From Betaproteobacteria bacterium (GTDB taxonomy: Bacteria; Pseudomonadota; Gammaproteobacteria; Burkholderiales; SG8-41): a DNA stretch of 50,797 bases. Where the stretch lies: positions 1-50,797 of the forward strand of contig JANYDM010000026.1 in the NCBI GenBank assembly GCA_025363575.1, in the 5' to 3' direction. The translations under genes were made by a program, and so were the position numbers. The notes below the pieces were generated by a model. That model was not told where the DNA came from and made no database searches. It saw only the letters and a program-made list of their open reading frames with translations. Shown one piece after another: positions 45,097 through 50,797 of the stretch (position 1 is the stretch's first letter; each line of letters opens with the position of its first letter).

Positions 45097-45219
45097 CTTA
45101 TCCCCCGTTTCTTTGTTTACCGACGCTTCGGCACGTCACAATTTTTATTCGGCAAGCCCGTTCTCGACCCGTTTTTCGCCGGTTCCAGGCACGCGCGTGG
45201 TCGTCCCCTTGCGAGTCCG

Positions 45220-45591
45220 CTATTTCGGGGTGAACTCATAAGTTCTGCCTTCTGAATCGGCGCCCTTGAAAGGAAATTGTATATCCCGCGGATCGTAATG
45301 AAGGGTGATTTGCTGGCCGCCGCGGCCTATCCAGGTCAACCCGTCGGTAGTCACTTCAACCGGGACTTCACGCGCGTTGTTGGCATCGCTGATATCAGAT
45401 TTGACCCACAACTTTTCGCCGCGCATCTCGAACCTCCAAAGCGAAGTGCCATTGCTTCGATCGACGTGCCAGAGGGGCGCGGCCAGTATCGCGCTGCGCA
45501 CTACATCGGCGTTTATCGCGGCGCCCTGCCCCCACGCCATCGAGCTGGCGTTCACGAAAATCAACACCATCACCAAGCTTAGTTTGCGCAT
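45220..45591 (-). CDS. secreted protein of unknown function
   Basis: 123 residues from ATG 45591, chosen because it begins a clear leader (MRKLSLVMVLIFVNASSMAWGQ); the frame is open to 45756, and ATG 45621 is another option. The mature part has a beta-rich pattern (LWRFEMRGEKLWVKSDI, DGLTWIGRGGQQITLHYDP). No domain recognised. It stands between dctA and a small membrane protein without tight coupling. Confidence 0.6.
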   Translation of the reverse strand: MRKLSLVMVLIFVNASSMAWGQGAAINADVVRSAILAAPLWHVDRSNGTSLWRFEMRGEKLWVKSDISDANNAREVPVEVTTDGLTWIGRGGQQITLHYDPRDIQFPFKGADSEGRTYEFTPK

Positions 45592-45816
45592 CGTGTCGCC
45601 AATGCGGGTGCCAGTGGTCATGACTGTCTCGCGCCAGCGGGGCGTGGGTGCATCCTGCAAGTTTAGCGCGGAGCAAAGAAGCTTGTGGCCAGCCTCGTTA
45701 TTCGCGACGATAGGGAAATGAACGAGCCCGCTCCGCTCGCGATCGGGTGCGGACATTTGCGCAAAAAGGAAAGCGGGAATTTCTACAGCGACAGCGACAG
45801 GGGTGGCCGCGACGCG

Positions 45817-46032
45817 CTACGCCAGAATCACTGCCAAACACTGGATCACGAACCAAATGGCGAGCAGTCCCACCGCGAGAACGAGCAGATTTCTGTTTGC
45901 ATGGGTGCCATTTCCGGCGGGCGATGGCGATTCCTCCACGAGACGGGGGGCTTTCCACAGGTACAAAAAGATCAGGAGAGCGCCGACCGTTGTGAGAAAA
46001 AGGCCTACAGCATTTACTATCCAGGCAGTCAT
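45817..46032 (-). CDS. small two-helix membrane protein
   Basis: 71 residues with a strong ribosome site AAGGAG 5 bases before the ATG. Two hydrophobic helices (IVNAVGLFLTTVGALLIFLYL and LLVLAVGLLAIWFVIQCLAV) are separated by a polar loop. No family recognised; the strong ribosome site and clean topology support a real gene. Confidence 0.65.
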   Translation of the reverse strand: MTAWIVNAVGLFLTTVGALLIFLYLWKAPRLVEESPSPAGNGTHANRNLLVLAVGLLAIWFVIQCLAVILA

Positions 46033-46213
46033 GATTTCTCCTTTCTAAGGAGGAGCGTTTTCAGGCGGTGCCGATTGGACTCATCGCCTTTCGACAAAGA
46101 GTAAATTAGGCAGGTAAATAATGCAATCCTTTCACCACGGCTGGCCAACATCCCCCGTGTTTGCGCCAGATTCCAGGTAGAAGTCGAGAAAATTTGCACC
46201 GGGCCAATTACAG

Positions 46214-47209
46214 TCAATCGGCGCGCAGGCCGGCAGATCTGACCACCTTCGCCCATTTGATGAACTCGGAATTGATGTAAGCGGCAAACTCCTGCGGCGT
46301 GTTGTCGATGGGCTCCGCTCCGAACGAATACAGACGTTCGCGTGTTTCCGGCGTGCGCAATATGCGCGCGACCTCCGTATTCAGGCGCGCGACGATTTCA
46401 GCGTGTGTGCCCGCGGGCGCAAGCAGGCCGGACCAGGAATTGACTTCGAACCCGGGCACACCCGCTTCTATCATCGTCGGCACCTCAGGGGCGCCCGGCC
46501 AGCGCTTGACGGTCGTAACAGCCAGCGCGCGCAGGCGGCCGGACTGCACCGCCTGCAGCGTACCCGCCATCGCCGCGAAAAACATGGTGACCCGTCCGCC
46601 CATGAGATCCGTATGCGCCAGGCCGGTGCCGCGATACGGCACATGTACGATGTCGATACCTGCCAGCATTTTGAGCAGTTCGCCTGCCAGGTGGCTCGCA
46701 GTGCCGTTGCCTGCGGATGCATAGGTAATTGCGCCCGGCTTCGCTTCGGCGAGCGCAATCAGCTCTTTGACCGATTTGGCGGGGAGCGACGGATGCACCA
46801 CCAGAATGTTGGCAGAAGAAACACACAGAATGACCGGCACGAAATCCTTCAGAGTATCGAACGGCAGCTTGCCGCCATAGAGACTTGGATTCACCGCGTG
46901 CGCGAAGACGCCGAGCAACAGGGTATGACCGTCCGCTGGCGCTTTCGCAACGAGATCGGCTGCGATATTCCCACCTGCGCCCGGGCGATTGTCGACGATG
47001 ACCTGCTGTCCCCATGATTCTGTCAGGCCGCGCGCAACGGCGCGTGCGACGAAGTCAGAGTTACCGCCCGGCGGAAAACCGACAAATATGTGGATGGGCT
47101 TGGAGGGATACTGCGGCTGTGCCCAGGCTGCACATGGCGTTAGTGCCAAGGCTAACGGAAAAATGTGCGTGAGGATGTTGGCATTATTTAATTGTTGCCG
47201 GTTCAGCAT
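46214..47209 (-). CDS. Bug-family solute-binding protein (TTT system) 6
   Basis: 331 residues. Leader NANILTHIFPLALALTPCAAWA before QPQYPSKPIHIFVGFPPGGNSD. Further marks: NRPGAGGNIAADLVAKAPADGHT, LPFDTLKDFVPVI and HVPYRGTGLAHTDLMGG. Tyr-Arg replaces Tyr-Lys in the ligand loop. A fragment similar to its LPFDTLKDFVPV part is found at 49366, so a related Bug gene once lay to the right. Confidence 0.95.
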   Translation of the reverse strand: MLNRQQLNNANILTHIFPLALALTPCAAWAQPQYPSKPIHIFVGFPPGGNSDFVARAVARGLTESWGQQVIVDNRPGAGGNIAADLVAKAPADGHTLLLGVFAHAVNPSLYGGKLPFDTLKDFVPVILCVSSANILVVHPSLPAKSVKELIALAEAKPGAITYASAGNGTASHLAGELLKMLAGIDIVHVPYRGTGLAHTDLMGGRVTMFFAAMAGTLQAVQSGRLRALAVTTVKRWPGAPEVPTMIEAGVPGFEVNSWSGLLAPAGTHAEIVARLNTEVARILRTPETRERLYSFGAEPIDNTPQEFAAYINSEFIKWAKVVRSAGLRAD

Positions 47210-47226
47210 GTCATAGCTTGTCGGGG

Positions 47227-47328
47227 TCAGTCGCCTAGCAGATTCATTATATCCACCATCATCCGGTCACCACGCGAGGTGACGTGATATAGCCCGCCGG
47301 CCAATTCGATTCTCAACGGTCTAGCCAT
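47227..47328 (-). pseudogene. RAYT transposase remnant, N-terminus only
   Basis: MARPLRIELAGGLYHVTSRGD is the start of REP-associated tyrosine transposases (Y1_Tnp, TnpA-REP). After residue 21 the sequence leaves the family and stops at 33 codons. The catalytic HxH and tyrosine are lost, so this is a dead remnant. Confidence 0.8.
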
Positions 47329-47395
47329 ATGCGCGTTCAGAATTCAAATGTCGGATTGCAAGACCTCGTATATTACCCAAGCCAGCACAAAACAG

Positions 47396-48845
<1,450 letters not shown>

Positions 48846-48969
48846 GGACGTTCTTCCCGTAAGATTCGAAGGGCGCTTTTACTACTGGTGTTGGTTCGCG
48901 TGGCGTGCGAACAAAGGGGTCAGGCTTGGCTAATTGCATAATGCCCTGCCGGTCGATTATTCTCGCCAC

Positions 48970-49416
48970 ATGTCTCGCAAACCCCGCTTGCACGTGCCCG
49001 GCGGCCTCTGCCACGTGACCCTCCGCGGTTACGCCCGTCGGGACATCTCCTTAATGCCGGGGACCACGCCAGATTCTGAACTTATCGAGGACGGCGTGCG
49101 TCGCTTCGGCTACCGCGTTCATGCCTTCTGTTTGATGACGAATCACTTGCACCTTGCACTGCAAACAGGCGAGCAATCTCTGTCTGTCGGCATGCAGAAC
49201 CTCGCCTTTCGCTACACCCGTTACGTCAACGCGCGACTCAAATAAGCAGGCCACCTCTTCGAAGGGCGCTTCAAGGCTTACCTTGTCGATCAGGACCGTT
49301 ATGGCTTGGCCTTGATACGCTACATTCACCTCAACCCGGTGCGCGCCCGCATGGTCAAGCACGCTATGACCGGCACGAAGTCTTTCAGAGTGTCGAATCG
49401 CAGCTTTCTGGCATAG
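48970..49416 (+). pseudogene. RAYT transposase pseudogene
   Basis: MSRKPRLHVPGGLCHVTLRG is the RAYT start; HAFCLMTNHLHLALQ carries the HxH metal motif and RYTRYVNARLK follows. A TAA at 49243 interrupts the frame, after which AGHLFEGRFKAYLVDQ and IRYIHLNPVRARMVKH continue the family. The part after RRDI is shortened by roughly 12-15 residues compared with intact members. Around 49365 it is joined to a Bug gene fragment and ends at TAG 49416. Not functional. Confidence 0.85.
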
Positions 49417-49452
49417 AGGCCTGAGCGAGCGCGGCAAATGCCGCGTTGCCAA
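49366..49452 (-). pseudogene. Bug gene fragment
   Basis: On the minus strand this stretch encodes YARKLRFDTLKDFVPV, next to a frameshifted LLLG start. It matches LYGGKLPFDTLKDFVPV of Bug 6 (46214-47209), and the DNA is alike as well. It is a leftover of about 90 bp abutting the RAYT pseudogene, without start or stop. Confidence 0.75.
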
Positions 49453-49524
49453 GCAACAAGCTAAAATCGCTTTTTTTTGAACAATGACAATCTCGCTCCA
49501 GCAGCGGCGACACGGAGTTGGACT

Positions 49525-50797
49525 TTATCGTTCCCGCCAAGCCTCGTGCAGGTTCTTCTGAATGGGCGATAACAGGTATTGAAGCACTGTGCGGGTGCCG
49601 AGGCTGATTTCAGCGCTGACCTGCATGCCAGGAGTCAGCTTAAATCGCTGCCCTCTGCTTTCGAGCTCGGTCGTATTCAGAGACACCAGTGTGCGATAGG
49701 AAAGGGGCGCCTGCGCGGCCGCTTGTTTGTCCGTGGCCGTGACTTGCGCCGGATTGCTCGAATCGCCCGCCTTGTCGCTCGCATCGGCGCTCACGTAGCG
49801 CACCACGCCATCCAGCATGCCGTATTGCTGAAACGGATACGCCGATAGCTTGAGCTTCGCGTCCTGCCTGGGGACTATGAAGCCGGCATCGAGATTTGTT
49901 ACCCATACCTCGGCCAGTAGTGGTTCATTGTGCGGCACTATCGTCGCCATCACTGTCCCGGGCGACACCACGGTGCCCGTTGTGTGCGTTGCCAGGTCCT
50001 TCACCATGCCGGCCTGCGGTGAACGAAGGTCGAGCAAACCATGCTTGTAGGTGTGCTTGGCGATATCCTGGTCAAGTTTGTTGTGTTGCGATCCGGCGTC
50101 GATGCGCTCGTTGTGAAGTTGCTGATGATAGTTCGAAGTAATTTGTGCGATACGTTTTTCGGACTGCGAGATCGCTGATTTGAGGCCCTGGACATTTTGG
50201 GATTGGGCCTGCAGCTCCTGCTCGGTCTCGATGCGGCTGCGTTTGCGATCGAGCGCCATCAGTTTGCCGGCGAACCCCTCCTTCGCCAGCTGGTCCCAGC
50301 CTTTCTCCTGCTCCTGGGAAATCGGCAACGTCTGTTTGAGCTTTGACTCGACCTCGATCGCACTTTTGAGATCGTGCTGCGCCTTGACTAGCGCCGCGCG
50401 CTCGGTGTCGAGCGCATCTTGGTAAGCCATGCGATGCGATCGGTACTGGCCGTCGACCTGGGCGAACAAAGCTGCGTCATCGCCGGATTTCTTCGTTAGT
50501 GGTGCCCCTCTCAGTTCAGCATCAATACGACGAAGTTGCAGTCCGCGAAGGTGAAAGTCGTTATCCAGCACTTTACGGTCGGATGTCGAAACACTGGTAT
50601 CCATGCGCATCAACACCTGGCCGGCAGCCACTTCGTCGCCCTCTTTCACCAGTATTTCTTTGATAACGCCCGAGTCTGAAGGCTGCACGACCTTGAGAAA
50701 CGTTTCGGGTACCAACTTGCCCTGCGCAACGGCCACGATGTCGAGCCGTCCGAAAGTCGCCCAGATCAACAGCACTGCAAATAATGCGAGCATGGTG
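49525..50797 (-). CDS. HlyD-family type I secretion adaptor, 5' truncated by the window
   Basis: At least 423 residues; the frame runs off the right edge, and the ATG at 50793 is probably internal because the membrane helix (MLALFAVLLIWATFG) usually follows 15-50 cytoplasmic residues. Order: helix, DIVAVAQGKLVPETFLKVVQPSDSG and the lipoyl-like half GVIKEILVKEGDEVAAGQVL, a long coiled coil (about 85-245), the second lipoyl half with RSPQAGMVKDLATHTTGTVV, and the beta-barrel end TPGMQVSAEISLGTRTVLQYLLSPI. It bridges an ABC exporter and TolC. The ABC gene is expected upstream, outside the window. Confidence 0.93.
   Translation of the reverse strand, partial: TMLALFAVLLIWATFGRLDIVAVAQGKLVPETFLKVVQPSDSGVIKEILVKEGDEVAAGQVLMRMDTSVSTSDRKVLDNDFHLRGLQLRRIDAELRGAPLTKKSGDDAALFAQVDGQYRSHRMAYQDALDTERAALVKAQHDLKSAIEVESKLKQTLPISQEQEKGWDQLAKEGFAGKLMALDRKRSRIETEQELQAQSQNVQGLKSAISQSEKRIAQITSNYHQQLHNERIDAGSQHNKLDQDIAKHTYKHGLLDLRSPQAGMVKDLATHTTGTVVSPGTVMATIVPHNEPLLAEVWVTNLDAGFIVPRQDAKLKLSAYPFQQYGMLDGVVRYVSADASDKAGDSSNPAQVTATDKQAAAQAPLSYRTLVSLNTTELESRGQRFKLTPGMQVSAEISLGTRTVLQYLLSPIQKNLHEAWRER

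Overview
The window looks like a chromosomal segment of a GC-rich betaproteobacterium, most likely Burkholderiales. Two things point there: the lipid and ribosome gene order (rpmF-plsX-fabH-fabD-fabG-acpP-fabF-pabC-mltG-tmk-holB-tatD, next to maf, an RsmI-like methylase, sppA, a Rieske protein, a HAD phosphatase, rluC and rne), and the many Bug-type periplasmic binding proteins of tripartite tricarboxylate transporters (six complete copies plus one fragment).

Region 1 (1-5.9 kb) is accessory DNA. It holds an XRE regulator/ImmA-IrrE protease pair, a small Cys/His-rich protein, a 1.8-kb gene-poor stretch with several perfect or near-perfect hairpins, and a one-direction block of tyrosine recombinase, TraK-like, TraL/ParA-like and AlpA-like genes. 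It reads as the end of an integrative or mobilizable island. Region 2 (6-19 kb) is catabolic: a DUF1178 protein, a secreted unknown, threonine ammonia-lyase, two Bug proteins, a six-repeat Kelch protein, and a beta-oxidation-like block (crotonase, double-domain 3-hydroxyacyl-CoA dehydrogenase, thiolase, glutaryl-CoA dehydrogenase, Bug, alpha/beta hydrolase). Region 3 (19-38 kb) is housekeeping: the fatty-acid/phospholipid operon running leftward, interrupted between fabD and fabH by a 408-bp MITE-like element, then maf/methylase rightward, the rluC-HAD-Rieske-sppA operon leftward, and rne rightward. Region 4 (38-47 kb) is again organic-acid metabolism: a tyrosine phosphatase, an isocitrate-lyase-family enzyme, three Bug proteins and a DctA carrier. 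Region 5 (47-50.8 kb) is scarred by mobile DNA: an IS110-family transposase, two broken RAYT (REP-associated tyrosine transposase) genes, a Bug gene fragment, a membrane-protein gene cut by the IS, and the 5'-truncated end of a HlyD-type secretion adaptor.

The most notable object is at 41003-42622 (minus strand). Two apparently separate reading frames are one 539-codon gene joined by an in-frame TGA. That TGA begins the motif Sec-Gly-Ser-Cys and is followed, 11 nt on, by a perfect 8-bp hairpin with a GUA loop, which fits a bacterial SECIS element. This is a UGSC-family selenoprotein. It heads a tight operon with a Bug protein and an isocitrate-lyase-family enzyme, and a second Bug gene is divergently transcribed from the same 109-bp control region. 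This links the orphan selenoprotein to uptake and cleavage of an unknown organic acid. No tRNA, rRNA or CRISPR array was seen.
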